Positions 1-7,149 of a stretch of 64,000 nt of DNA are shown piece by piece. The first letter of the stretch is position 1, and each line of letters opens with the position of its first letter. Position numbers and translations under genes: made by a program. The DNA is from Streptomyces musisoli. GTDB taxonomy: Bacteria > Actinomycetota > Actinomycetes > Streptomycetales > Streptomycetaceae. The notes beneath the pieces are model-generated. The model made no database searches, had not been told where the DNA came from, and was given only the letters and a program-made list of their open reading frames with translations. Location: contig NZ_JAERRH010000019.1 in the NCBI RefSeq assembly GCF_016741855.1, positions 62,001 through 126,000 of the forward strand, in the 5' to 3' direction.

Positions 1-114
1 AGCGAGCACTGGCTTCAACGCCGGGACGGCGATCCGACACGTTCCGAACGGGTACCGAACGCCGGGCCCCGTGGGAGCATTGCTCGGGACGCATTCGCAG
101 GTTCGATCCGTGCG

Positions 115-240
115 CCGGCAGCCGGTCCCCCGGCAGGGGAGGACCCGGCCGTCCTGTCACGGCAGGTGGCGATGGCGCGCCATCGCCTCAGCCCCGTCAA
201 AGCACCGCTCCACGACGTTGCGACGACCGGCCGGGCAAGC
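115..240 (-). pseudogene. IS5-type transposase C-terminal fragment
   Basis: Read on the minus strand, this stretch encodes a piece resembling the C-terminus of IS5-family DDE transposases (a GRRNVVERCF-like segment followed, after a frameshift, by WRAIAT). In intact IS5 transposases the same motif is NVVERCFNRLKQWRGIATRYDK-like and contains the catalytic glutamate. Only this short tail is recognisable, and the frame changes between the two halves, so it is a dead remnant. Assignment rests on motif recall only. Confidence 0.5.
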
Positions 241-422
241 GAATCTACCTGGCTGTCACTTCCCGTCGATGCCCTTCTCCCCGATGTGGAAGATCTTGTG
301 GCTGCCACGGGTCATGTCGACGATCAGCTGGTCGTGCTGGACTTGCACCCTCACCTGGAGCAAGTTCCTCCGTCCCCGGCGGACGCGAAGCGGGCGGTGT
401 CAGAGCCGGACAGGATGATCCG

Positions 423-536
423 CTACGGGCTGCGGTCCAGTTGCTCGAAGTTGTGGACGATGAGCGGCTCATCGGCCATCCGCAGCGACGAGAACAGCGG
501 GCTGCCCGGGCGGAACGTGCCGTGCGCGGCAATGTG
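423..536 (-). pseudogene. CHAT-domain C-terminal fragment
   Basis: About 37 residues with the pattern HIAAHGTF..GSPLFSSLRMADEPL, ending at a TAG codon. This matches the region around the catalytic histidine of CHAT (caspase HetF-associated with TPR) peptidase domains, where an H-A-x-HG motif is followed by a PLxSsLxLaD element. The rest of the domain, including the cysteine, is absent upstream, where sequence switches to an HNH-nuclease fragment. It is a truncated gene relic. Confidence 0.5.
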
Positions 537-540
537 CAGC

Positions 541-684
541 GGGCCGGTGTGACGGTGACGGGAACGTTCGGGCAGGCGGTGAGCACCTCGGTGAGCGCGG
601 CCTGCTCGCCGGTGTCGATGCTCAGGCCCCACCGCGTCTTGTCGGCCACCCAGTCGGTGACGTACTGGCAGCGGTAGCCTGGCC
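541..684 (-). pseudogene. HNH endonuclease-family C-terminal fragment
   Basis: Encodes a fragment with the pattern YRCQYVTDWVADKTRWGLSID followed by E-x-A-x-L-x-x-x-L-x-x-CP. This is the signature C-terminus of secreted actinobacterial HNH proteins of the DUF1524/GmrSD C-terminal type, whose catalytic HNH lies further upstream. The catalytic part is missing, and the frame runs without a stop into the CHAT fragment, so this is a mosaic of broken genes. No function is expected. Confidence 0.45.
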
Positions 685-836
685 TCAACTGGCTGGAGGC
701 CATGCACCACCCCGAAAACCCCGCCTCCGGCCGCGTCCTGGCCAAGGCCGGGTTCACCCACATCGGCACGGCCGACCGGGACACCGAGACCGGAACCGTC
801 CCCTACGAGCTGTACGCGCTGGAGAGCGGGGCCTGA
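684..836 (+). pseudogene. GNAT N-acetyltransferase C-terminal fragment
   Basis: The frame encodes about 50 residues with HPENPASGRVLAKAGFTHIG, the typical motif B end of GNAT acetyltransferases (N-x-A-S-x-x-V-x-x-K-x-GF), then YELYALE and a TGA. The acetyl-CoA binding motif A and the N-terminal half are missing because the reading frame is replaced upstream by HNH-gene sequence on the other strand. The stop lies one base before the ATG of the next gene, so the two were probably once an operon. Confidence 0.55.
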
Positions 837-837
837 C

Positions 838-1347
838 ATGAAGCTCAACGACCTCAGCCCGCTCTTGGCCCGCCGCCAAGACGGCGGCCTCAGTTTCGAG
901 CGCTTCCGCGCCGACCCGGCACTGGCCGCCCTGCAATGGCCGGACGACGTACTGAGGGACTTCCTCTTCGAGCACGGCGACAACGGCCACTTCGTGGACG
1001 ACTACGGAGACGTCGATCTGTGCGCCATCACCTGGAAGCTGGAGACGATTCCGGCCGCGGCCTTCCCCACCATGCCGACCGGCGAGAGCGACGCCGGCTG
1101 CATCGAGAGTTACGCCGCCGACCCGGTGTACTGGGTCAAGGTGCGGCCCCCGGAAGTCGGCCGGCACTGGGAAGACCACGGGACGTGGATGCGCCCGCCG
1201 CTCCTCATCGACCGGCGCCTCCTGAACCCGGCGGACAGCGGACTGCAGGTCCTGGAGGGCCGCACCCGCGTCGGAGTGCTACGCGGCCGCCTCCGCGAGC
1301 AGTTGCGCGTCGCCCCGCACCACCAGGCGTGGGTCGGACGTCCGTGA
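838..1347 (+). CDS. hypothetical protein, 169 residues
   Basis: Starts with ATG one base after the stop of the truncated acetyltransferase, suggesting former translational coupling. The product is soluble and acidic in its first half, with no signal peptide or membrane segment. Near the C-terminus a PPLLIDRRLLNP ... LQVLEGRTRVGVLRGRL stretch resembles the effector/DNA-binding style 'P-L-x-x-D...EGRtR.gvL' pattern of ParB/sulfiredoxin-like domains, but the resemblance is weak. I do not recognise the family. It may no longer be expressed, since its upstream neighbour is broken. Confidence 0.55.
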   Translation: MKLNDLSPLLARRQDGGLSFERFRADPALAALQWPDDVLRDFLFEHGDNGHFVDDYGDVDLCAITWKLETIPAAAFPTMPTGESDAGCIESYAADPVYWVKVRPPEVGRHWEDHGTWMRPPLLIDRRLLNPADSGLQVLEGRTRVGVLRGRLREQLRVAPHHQAWVGRP

Positions 1348-1631
1348 GAACCTGCCGCGTCTCGCTGCGTACGCTGCGAGCACCGAGGTGTTTTCGGTAA
1401 ATCCGGGCGTGTCCAGTGTTCGGTAGCGGTTGGCCGGGCGGAGGGCTGTTTGGACAGAGCCCGTTCCACAGGGGGGACGCGTGGTAGTTCGCCTCCGAAC
1501 AGGGGGTGCTGAGGCGTACACCTGCCATCCGAGAGCGGATACCTGCGCGATAGGGCCTTCACTGTCCAGTGCGTGGGCGAAGGCGATTGCGGTGAGGTCT
1601 CCTGCCATGCGTGGATGGCAGGCTGGGACGT

Positions 1632-2147
1632 TCAGGCGATGACGCGGTTACGGCGGCCCAGCAGCGCCAGGACTATGACGGCCGCGAGGGTCATCCACGT
1701 TTTACCGAGGATTTGGCCTGGCAGGTAGTTGAGGGAGCCGAAGGCAAGGTGGAGGAACAGGAGGCTATCGGCGAGAAGCCCCACGGCGTTTGAGGCGAGT
1801 ATCGCGATGAGTAGTCCTCGCTGGCGCAGGGGTTCGTAGACGACGAAGTCCATGGTTTCAGCGACGGCGAAGGCGACCGCTGAGGCAGTGGCGAGATTGG
1901 GGTCGGCGAGGAGGTAGGAAAGGACGGTGCCGATGGCTATGGCGGCGAGGATGGCGCCACGGCCGGTCGCCTCGCGTGCAAGGTCGCGCAGGACGAGCGC
2001 CAGGCCGACGGCGTAGACGCCGGCGGGCGCGACGTAACCGAGGCCGACGGGTACCGCGCCGAAGTGAGTGACGGCCAAGTTGGCGGCCGGGATGGTGGCG
2101 ATGTAGGCCAGGAGTGTGGCGATACCAGCAGGAGCGGGGGCCTTCAC
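1632..2147 (-). CDS. VUT-family (YhhQ/QPTR-like) transporter, putative preQ0/queuosine-precursor importer
   Basis: A 171-residue integral membrane protein with about six hydrophobic segments. It opens with a hydrophobic helix near residues 10-30, has the central YVAPAGVYAVGLALVLRDLARE motif and a second half with AETMDFVVYEPLR. The P-A-G-x-x-x-x-G-x-x-x-x-x-R-D loop is typical of the VUT (vitamin uptake transporter-like) family, which includes the queuosine-precursor transporter YhhQ. It lies downstream of folE2 on the same strand after a 384-base gap, so it probably supplies or salvages a deazaguanine base for the neighbouring pathway. Substrate is inferred from family and context. Confidence 0.8.
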   Translation of the reverse strand: MKAPAPAGIATLLAYIATIPAANLAVTHFGAVPVGLGYVAPAGVYAVGLALVLRDLAREATGRGAILAAIAIGTVLSYLLADPNLATASAVAFAVAETMDFVVYEPLRQRGLLIAILASNAVGLLADSLLFLHLAFGSLNYLPGQILGKTWMTLAAVIVLALLGRRNRVIA

Positions 2148-2531
2148 GATCTACTTTCTGTCTCGGTGGTGGGGTGCTGCGCTCGGCTCCAGCGGCGGAC
2201 GGGCGGTGAGACGAACGTGCAGACAGTACAGCGCACGACACTGACATCCTTAAGGTGTCGGTCCGCGCTGCGGTGTTGGCGGTAAGTACCTGCCAGGGGG
2301 TCAAGGCCCTGGCAGGGCAGGCGACCGCTCTGAGGGACTCGGGTGGGTCTTTGGATAGCGAGGGCGCCGGTCAGCGTCGCGGGCGCCGGCCCGTTATTCG
2401 GGTCACGCGGCGCGTGCGAGTCGCCGGTGGGGCGACGTCTCCCGCGGGCTGGGGGTGCCGTTCCCTTGCTGCGGCAGGCGCGCGACGTAGGGCGATGGCA
2501 TCCCTCTCCGGCTCGGGGCGTGTGCCGGGGT
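2148..2531. other. intergenic region between folE2 and the VUT transporter gene
   Basis: No convincing gene on either strand; the open frames here look like GC-bias shadows. It contains a near-perfect palindrome at 2243-2259 (GACA-T-CCTTAAGG-TGTC, one extra base on the left) about 95 bases upstream of the transporter start, which could be an operator or part of its promoter. A single AT-rich core in otherwise GC-rich DNA is the only support. Confidence 0.3.
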
Positions 2532-3305
2532 TCAGTCGGTGTAGGTCAGACTGGCGATGGCGTCGTGGCTGTGAATGCTTTCCAGATTCTTCGCCCGGAT
2601 CATGTGGTTTAGCCCCTTTTCGCGGCATGTGAGGCTTATGTCGCGGATGATGTCTTCGACGAAGACGGGGTGGTCGTAGGCCTGCATGGTCACGACGCGT
2701 TCGTCGGGGCGTTTGATGAGGGGGATGACGGGGGCGGAGCCGCTGGTGCGGAGCAGGGCGATCACCTCGTGGACGGGCAGCGGGTAGGGCGTGTCACTCG
2801 TGCCGGTGACCTCGAGGGTGATCTCGCTGCGCTGGTTGTGGGCGCCGTAGTCGGAGATGGCTTTGGAACAGGGGCACAGGCTGGTGACGTGGGTGGTCAC
2901 CGCCGTGGCCACCGTGCAGCTACCTTCGTCGATGCGCCCGGTGACGGTGACATCGTGGATCTGCCAGGATTCCTGCCCGCTGGCGGGGGCGGTGACCTGG
3001 GTGGCGATCGGCAGGCTGAGGGTGAGGGTGAGGGCCGGGGTGTCCAGCAGGGTGAGCCCGCGCTTGAGGACGGCGGGCAATTCCTGCGGGGTGAGGGTGG
3101 CTGCTTCCTCGTGCACAAGCGCGATCATGCGGCTCATGTGGGTGCCGCGCCGCTGTGCCTGCAGGGCGACGGTGACGGCGATGTCGGCAATGCCCTGCTG
3201 GTGGGTGTGGCCGTCGTCGAAGGTGACGGGGTAGCGCAGGCCGCTGATGCCGACCTCGTCGATGGCGATGCCTCGGCTATCGGGCTCGTTTTGGATGTCG
3301 TGCAT
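2532..3305 (-). CDS. folE2: GTP cyclohydrolase FolE2 (type IB)
   Basis: Converts GTP to 7,8-dihydroneopterin triphosphate, the first step of both folate and 7-deazaguanine synthesis; cytoplasmic. The 257-residue length is normal for GCYH-IB. The family signature SLCPCSKAISDYGAHNQRS with the conserved active-site cysteine is present in mid-protein, and the C-terminal NLESIHSHDAIA stretch also fits. ATG start at 3305, four bases after the queD stop; a GAGGCGAG ribosome-binding site lies inside the end of queD. Fourth gene of the minus-strand preQ0 operon. FolE2 enzymes can use metals other than zinc, so choosing this form rather than FolE may give preQ0 supply under zinc limitation (inference). 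Confidence 0.93.
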   Translation of the reverse strand: MHDIQNEPDSRGIAIDEVGISGLRYPVTFDDGHTHQQGIADIAVTVALQAQRRGTHMSRMIALVHEEAATLTPQELPAVLKRGLTLLDTPALTLTLSLPIATQVTAPASGQESWQIHDVTVTGRIDEGSCTVATAVTTHVTSLCPCSKAISDYGAHNQRSEITLEVTGTSDTPYPLPVHEVIALLRTSGSAPVIPLIKRPDERVVTMQAYDHPVFVEDIIRDISLTCREKGLNHMIRAKNLESIHSHDAIASLTYTD

Positions 3306-3309
3306 GCCG

Positions 3310-3666
3310 TTACTCGCCTCGGTAGGTGCAACCGGAGGTGCAGGTTTCGCGCACGGTGATCGCGGACAATTCGGAAAGTTCGTTGATCATCCGGTCCCAG
3401 ATCCAGCGAGCCAGGTTCTCGCTGGTGGGATTTTCGAGGCCTTCAATGTCGTTCAGGTAGTAATGGTCCAGTTGAGCATCAATGGGCTTAAAAGCCTGTT
3501 TGATGTCTCCGAAGTCCATTACCCAGCCCGCCTCTGTATCTACGGGTGCTTCGACGTGGACGGTGACCTTGTAGGAGTGACCGTGCAGGCGGGCGCACTT
3601 GTGGCCCTCGGGCACGTGCGGCAGGCGGTGGGCTGCTTCGAAGGTGAACTCGCGGAAGATTTCCAT
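3310..3666 (-). CDS. queD: 6-carboxytetrahydropterin synthase QueD
   Basis: Makes 6-carboxy-5,6,7,8-tetrahydropterin from dihydroneopterin triphosphate, second step to preQ0. The 118-residue protein carries the family zinc ligands His13, His28 and His30, catalytic Cys24 within KCARLHGHSY, the LDHYYLN motif around His68, the PTSENLARW motif and Glu107. Its start codon overlaps the queE stop by one base (TAATG), so translation is probably coupled. Length and motifs are normal for QueD; nothing is missing. Confidence 0.95.
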   Translation of the reverse strand: MEIFREFTFEAAHRLPHVPEGHKCARLHGHSYKVTVHVEAPVDTEAGWVMDFGDIKQAFKPIDAQLDHYYLNDIEGLENPTSENLARWIWDRMINELSELSAITVRETCTSGCTYRGE

Positions 3667-4301
3667 TACTGAATTCCCAGATACTTGTGCGTCTGGAGGG
3701 AGAGCGTCCAGCGCGGGTTCTTCATGCAGTACTCGACGACGGCGCGGGTGTGGGCCTCGCGGCCGGCGTCATCCAGCGGCTGCAGGCGGAAGTGGCGAAA
3801 GTCGAGGTGTTCGAACTGGGCGGGGTCGCCGCCGGCCTGCGGGTAGACCAGTTTGAGCTCGTCGCCGCTGGTGAGGACCAGGGTGGAGCCGATCTTCGGG
3901 CTCACGCACAGCCAGTCGATACCGCGGGGAGCGGGCCGGGTGCCGTTGGTTTCCACCGCGATCTCGAAGCCGCGGCCGTGCAGGGCATCGATGGCGTCCT
4001 CGTCCAGCTGCAGCAGGGGTTCTCCGCCGGTGCACACCACGAACCGGTGCGCGCGGTCGGCGGAGGGCCAGGCGGCCTCGACGGCGTCGGCCAACTCCTC
4101 GGCGGTGCGAAAGCGGCCGCCGCCTTCGCCGTCGGTGCCCACGAAATCGGTGTCGCAGAACTGGCAGATCGCGCGGGCGCGATCTTGTTCGCGGCCGGTC
4201 CACAGGTTGCAGCGGGAAAACCGGCAAAACACCGCCGGGCGGCCGGCGTGGCCGCCTTCGCCCTGCAGCGTGTAGAAGATTTCCTTGATCAGGTAGGTCA
4301 T
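3666..4301 (-). CDS. queE: 7-carboxy-7-deazaguanine synthase QueE (radical SAM)
   Basis: Radical SAM enzyme that contracts carboxytetrahydropterin to 7-carboxy-7-deazaguanine. The protein (211 residues) begins MTYLIKEIFYTLQGEG, the standard QueE opening. The [4Fe-4S] ligands are Cys31, Cys46 and Cys49, a CX14CX2C arrangement known from some QueE enzymes instead of the usual CX3CX2C. TGGEPLLQ follows as the SAM-binding GGEP motif. The start at 4301 is chosen because it gives this canonical N-terminus and lies two bases after the queC stop; the frame is open further upstream but only inside queC. Confidence 0.94.
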   Translation of the reverse strand: MTYLIKEIFYTLQGEGGHAGRPAVFCRFSRCNLWTGREQDRARAICQFCDTDFVGTDGEGGGRFRTAEELADAVEAAWPSADRAHRFVVCTGGEPLLQLDEDAIDALHGRGFEIAVETNGTRPAPRGIDWLCVSPKIGSTLVLTSGDELKLVYPQAGGDPAQFEHLDFRHFRLQPLDDAGREAHTRAVVEYCMKNPRWTLSLQTHKYLGIQ

Positions 4302-4303
4302 GC

Positions 4304-4999
4304 TCAGGCGCTCTGGTACTGGACGGGGTCGCTGACGCCGGCTTCGGCGAAGCCCTTCAGGCGCAGCAGGCAGGTGTCGCACTTGCCGCAGGCCCGCCCC
4401 TGCTCGTCGGGGTCGTAGCAGGAGGAGGTCAGGGAGTAGTCCACGCCCAGGCGCAGGCCTTCGCGGACGATGTCGGCCTTCGACAGCGCGATCAGGGGGG
4501 AGTGCAGCGTGATCTTGGAGGTGCCCTCAACGCCGGCCTTGGTCGCCAGGTTGGCCATGGCGGCGAACGCCTCCATGTACTCGGGGCGGCAGTCGGGGTA
4601 GCCGCTGTAGTCCACGGCCGTGACCCCGGTGAAGATGTCGCTGGCGCCGACGGTCTCGGCAAACGCGAGCGCGAAGGACAAGAAGATCGTGTTGCGGGCC
4701 GGCACGTAGGTGATCGGCACCCCCGCATCCTCCACGTCCGCGAGCGACTCGTGCTTGGGTACCTCGATGTCGGCCGTCAAAGCAGAGCCGCCGAAGACCC
4801 GCAGATCGATGTCGGCGATGACGTGGCGGGCCACGCCCTGGGCCTTGGCGACCCGCTTGGCCGCCTCCAACTCGATGGAGTGCCGCTGCCCGTAGCGGAA
4901 GCTAAGTGCGTAGGGAGTGAATCCCTGGTCCTTGGCGATGGCCAGAACCGTGGTCGAGTCCAGGCCGCCGCTCAGCAACACGATCGCGGGACGGTCCAT
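4304..4999 (-). CDS. queC: 7-cyano-7-deazaguanine synthase QueC
   Basis: ATP-dependent conversion of 7-carboxy-7-deazaguanine to preQ0, the base that DpdA inserts into DNA. The 231-residue protein has the PP-loop SGGLDSTT at residues 10-17 and, near the C-terminus, the four zinc cysteines in SSCYDP...ACGKCDTCLLR. It is the first gene of the minus-strand operon queC-queE-queD-folE2 and is divergent from the dpd genes. An AAGGGAG ribosome-binding site precedes the ATG. A putative promoter (TTGTTG, 16-base spacer, TAGTTA) is visible upstream. Confidence 0.95.
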   Translation of the reverse strand: MDRPAIVLLSGGLDSTTVLAIAKDQGFTPYALSFRYGQRHSIELEAAKRVAKAQGVARHVIADIDLRVFGGSALTADIEVPKHESLADVEDAGVPITYVPARNTIFLSFALAFAETVGASDIFTGVTAVDYSGYPDCRPEYMEAFAAMANLATKAGVEGTSKITLHSPLIALSKADIVREGLRLGVDYSLTSSCYDPDEQGRACGKCDTCLLRLKGFAEAGVSDPVQYQSA

Positions 5000-5122
5000 G
5001 CTGTCACTCCCTTATCTGAAGTCCAGTTGCCTCCGTTGAGGCAGTGGCAGCCTACCGTCTTAACTACCGGCTACAGTAACCACAACAAGATACGAGTTAC
5101 GGAAGCCAGAGGTCGAACCGCA
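5000..5122. promoter_or_regulatory. divergent promoter region between queC and the dpd operon
   Basis: The only non-coding DNA between the preQ0 operon (minus) and the modification genes (plus), so both promoters should lie here. On the minus strand TTGTTG and TAGTTA are 16 bases apart and suit a sigma70-type promoter for queC. The AT-richer segment around 5059-5080 (TTAACTACCGGCTACAGTAA) has imperfect dyad symmetry and could bind a shared regulator. No plus-strand promoter could be fixed with confidence. Confidence 0.4.
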
Positions 5123-6019
5123 GTGAACGAGTTGCCCATCGTGGTCACGTGCACGGACCGGAAGGCCTCACCCCCCGAGGCCGCTCTGCAGGCCCGCGCT
5201 CTGCCCGCGACGGACCTGCCGGAGCGGGCCGCGGAGTGGGCCCGCCGCCTTCACACTGCGCCAGGGCCGCGCCTCGCGCTGGAGGACCTGTATCAGGGGG
5301 ACCAGTGGCGGCGCGCCCAAGCCCTCACAAAAGCCGCATATCGGGCTGGTTTTATTCCCCGCCTCTATGTGGCCTCGGCCGGTCTGGGCCTGCGACCAGT
5401 CTTCAGCCTCGCACCCTCCTACGCGGCGACTTTCCTGCCCCGACACGCAGATTCCGTGGCTTCCTCCAGCGCGCATGCCACCGACTGGTGGGATCATCTG
5501 CAACGCATGGACGAGGTCCACCCGTTGCCCCGGATCGCAGCCACCGCCGGCCGGGCACTGGTGGTGCTGTCCGAGACCTACGCAGCGGCCATGCACCGCG
5601 ACCTTGCCGCGATGGCGACCACGGGAGCCGAGGTGATGCTGATCGGGGGCGCCTGCGATCTGGACGGCATCGTGCGCGTGCCGGCCAACGCCGCCCTGCG
5701 GCACGCCCTGGGCGGCACCCGCACCAGCTTGAACGTCCGCATGGCAGCCTCCTGGCTCGAGCACTGCACGCCCGGCCACCTCATCACCCCCAGCGCACAG
5801 GCGCGGTGGAAAGCCTGGGCCGACCAGGTTGCGCGCCCCGAACGCTACGAGCGCCAGTCGATGACGGACGAAGCGGTGATCGACTTCATCGAACAGTCGA
5901 AGGGCAGCCACCCCGGCTACTCCCGCACCCGCCTGCTGCGCCTGCTGCGCGACCAGGGAATGGCCTGTGAACAAAAGCGCTTTGCGGACCTGTACACAGC
6001 GACGATTGGCCCTCGATGA
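5123..6019 (+). CDS. dpd-operon protein, candidate DpdC (preQ0-DNA amidation)
   Basis: A soluble 298-residue protein and first gene of the plus-strand operon. The N-terminal half has VVTCTDRK, then DLYQGDQWRRA, LYVASAGLGL and PSYAATF; this order (C-x-x-x-K, LYxGxxW, SAGxGL, PxYxATF) recalls YaaA/DUF6884-like proteins. A Y-x-x-A-M-x-x-D-L segment and a helical C-terminal part with SRTRLLRLLRDQGMACEQKRF follow. GTG at 5123 is chosen as start because the recognisable N-terminus begins right after it; the longer open frame upstream runs over queC. The stop overlaps dpdB by 4 nt. DpdC is the one modification-arm member not otherwise identified here and position fits, but I cannot confirm homology to known DpdC. 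Confidence 0.55.
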   Translation: MNELPIVVTCTDRKASPPEAALQARALPATDLPERAAEWARRLHTAPGPRLALEDLYQGDQWRRAQALTKAAYRAGFIPRLYVASAGLGLRPVFSLAPSYAATFLPRHADSVASSSAHATDWWDHLQRMDEVHPLPRIAATAGRALVVLSETYAAAMHRDLAAMATTGAEVMLIGGACDLDGIVRVPANAALRHALGGTRTSLNVRMAASWLEHCTPGHLITPSAQARWKAWADQVARPERYERQSMTDEAVIDFIEQSKGSHPGYSRTRLLRLLRDQGMACEQKRFADLYTATIGPR

Positions 6020-7149
6020 CCTCTCTTGTGCTTAAGCGCCGGGCCCTGCGGATCGAGCAGCACCCCACGATCCCCCTGTACGTGTTCACCCTGGCGGCAG
6101 AAGAGGTAAGCCAAGTCGCCGACGTGGCACGCATCTCGAGGGACGAGGCCGGCAAACTGATCGGCTACCAACGCCCCGAGAAGAAGCAGCACGTGAAGCA
6201 GATCCTCGAGTACCTCGACGGCGAGGAGGTCCTGTTTCCCAACGGGCTCATCATGGCGCTGCCCTCGAGGGTACGGTTCAAGTCCAGTCCAGGCCCGGGC
6301 AGCAGCGACGGGCTGTGCACCTCGGGCACGCTGGAGATCCCCCTGCCCGACGCCCCCGACGCCCCGCGGCCGGCCTGGATCGTCGACGGCCAGCAGCGCA
6401 GCCTCGCCCTGGCCCGCACTCGCAACGCCCGCCTGGCCGTGACCATCGCTGGCTTCGTCGCCGAAGACCTAGAAACCCAGCGCGACCAGTTTCTGCGCGT
6501 GAACACGGTCTCCCCGCTGCCCACCAACCTGGTCACCGAACTTCTCCCGGAAGTCGGCACCCTGCTACCGACCAAGCTCTCCGCCCGCAAACTCCCCGCC
6601 GTCCTGGTCGAAGCCCTCAACCACGACAGGGACTCACCCTTTCGAGGCCTGGTGCGCCGCCCGTCCACCACGGCCGAGCAGAAGACGGACGCCGTCGTCA
6701 CGGACAACAGCCTCACCACGGCCATCCAGGAATCCCTCAACTCCCCGTCAGGCGCCTTCTTTCCCTACAAGAACCTGTCCAACGGCACGGTCGACACGGC
6801 CACCATCCGCCAGATCCTCGTCGTCTACTGGACCGCGGTGCGCGACACCTTCCCCGACGCATGGGGGCTGCCGGCGACCAGGAGCCGGCTGATGCACGGC
6901 GTCGGCATCCGCTCCATGGGACGCCTGATGGACCGCGTCATGATGGCCATCGATCCCGCCTCACCCCATGCCGTGGAGTTGGCGCGGGCGGAACTCGCCC
7001 TGATCGCCCCCCACTGCCGCTGGACCCAAGGACGCTGGCCCGACCTGAACACCCCCTGGAACGAACTCCAAAACAACCCCCGCCACATCAGTACCCTGTC
7101 CAACTACCTCCTCCGTATCTATGTGCAGGAAAAGGCAAAAGCCGCGTGA
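6016..7149 (+). CDS. dpdB: DGQHR-domain protein DpdB
   Basis: A 377-residue member of the DGQHR/DndB-like ParB-related family; the signature appears as DGQQR at residues 124-128. YQRPEKKQHV near residue 51 and the QFLRVNTVSPLP segment are also typical. In Salmonella, DpdB together with DpdA is needed to place preQ0 in DNA, and it may have ATPase activity. It overlaps the candidate dpdC upstream (ATGA) and dpdA downstream (GTGA), each by 4 nt, so the three should be co-translated. A second, diverged copy follows dpdA. Confidence 0.85.
   Translation: MTSLVLKRRALRIEQHPTIPLYVFTLAAEEVSQVADVARISRDEAGKLIGYQRPEKKQHVKQILEYLDGEEVLFPNGLIMALPSRVRFKSSPGPGSSDGLCTSGTLEIPLPDAPDAPRPAWIVDGQQRSLALARTRNARLAVTIAGFVAEDLETQRDQFLRVNTVSPLPTNLVTELLPEVGTLLPTKLSARKLPAVLVEALNHDRDSPFRGLVRRPSTTAEQKTDAVVTDNSLTTAIQESLNSPSGAFFPYKNLSNGTVDTATIRQILVVYWTAVRDTFPDAWGLPATRSRLMHGVGIRSMGRLMDRVMMAIDPASPHAVELARAELALIAPHCRWTQGRWPDLNTPWNELQNNPRHISTLSNYLLRIYVQEKAKAA

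Noticed and set aside
166..552. Plus-strand 128-codon frame at the left edge
   Set aside because: It is antisense to the recognisable transposase and CHAT fragments and matches no family.
2670..3359. Plus-strand open frame of 229 codons across folE2
   Set aside because: Gly/Val-rich shadow of folE2 on the other strand, a usual effect of high GC content.
1632..4999. tRNA queuosine pathway
   Set aside because: No queF, tgt, queA or queG-like gene in the window; the preQ0 genes adjoin dpdA.
4502..5122. Long plus-strand open frame running from inside queC into the candidate dpdC gene
   Set aside because: It lies antisense to a clear queC and has no family match; the recognisable protein begins at the GTG at 5123.
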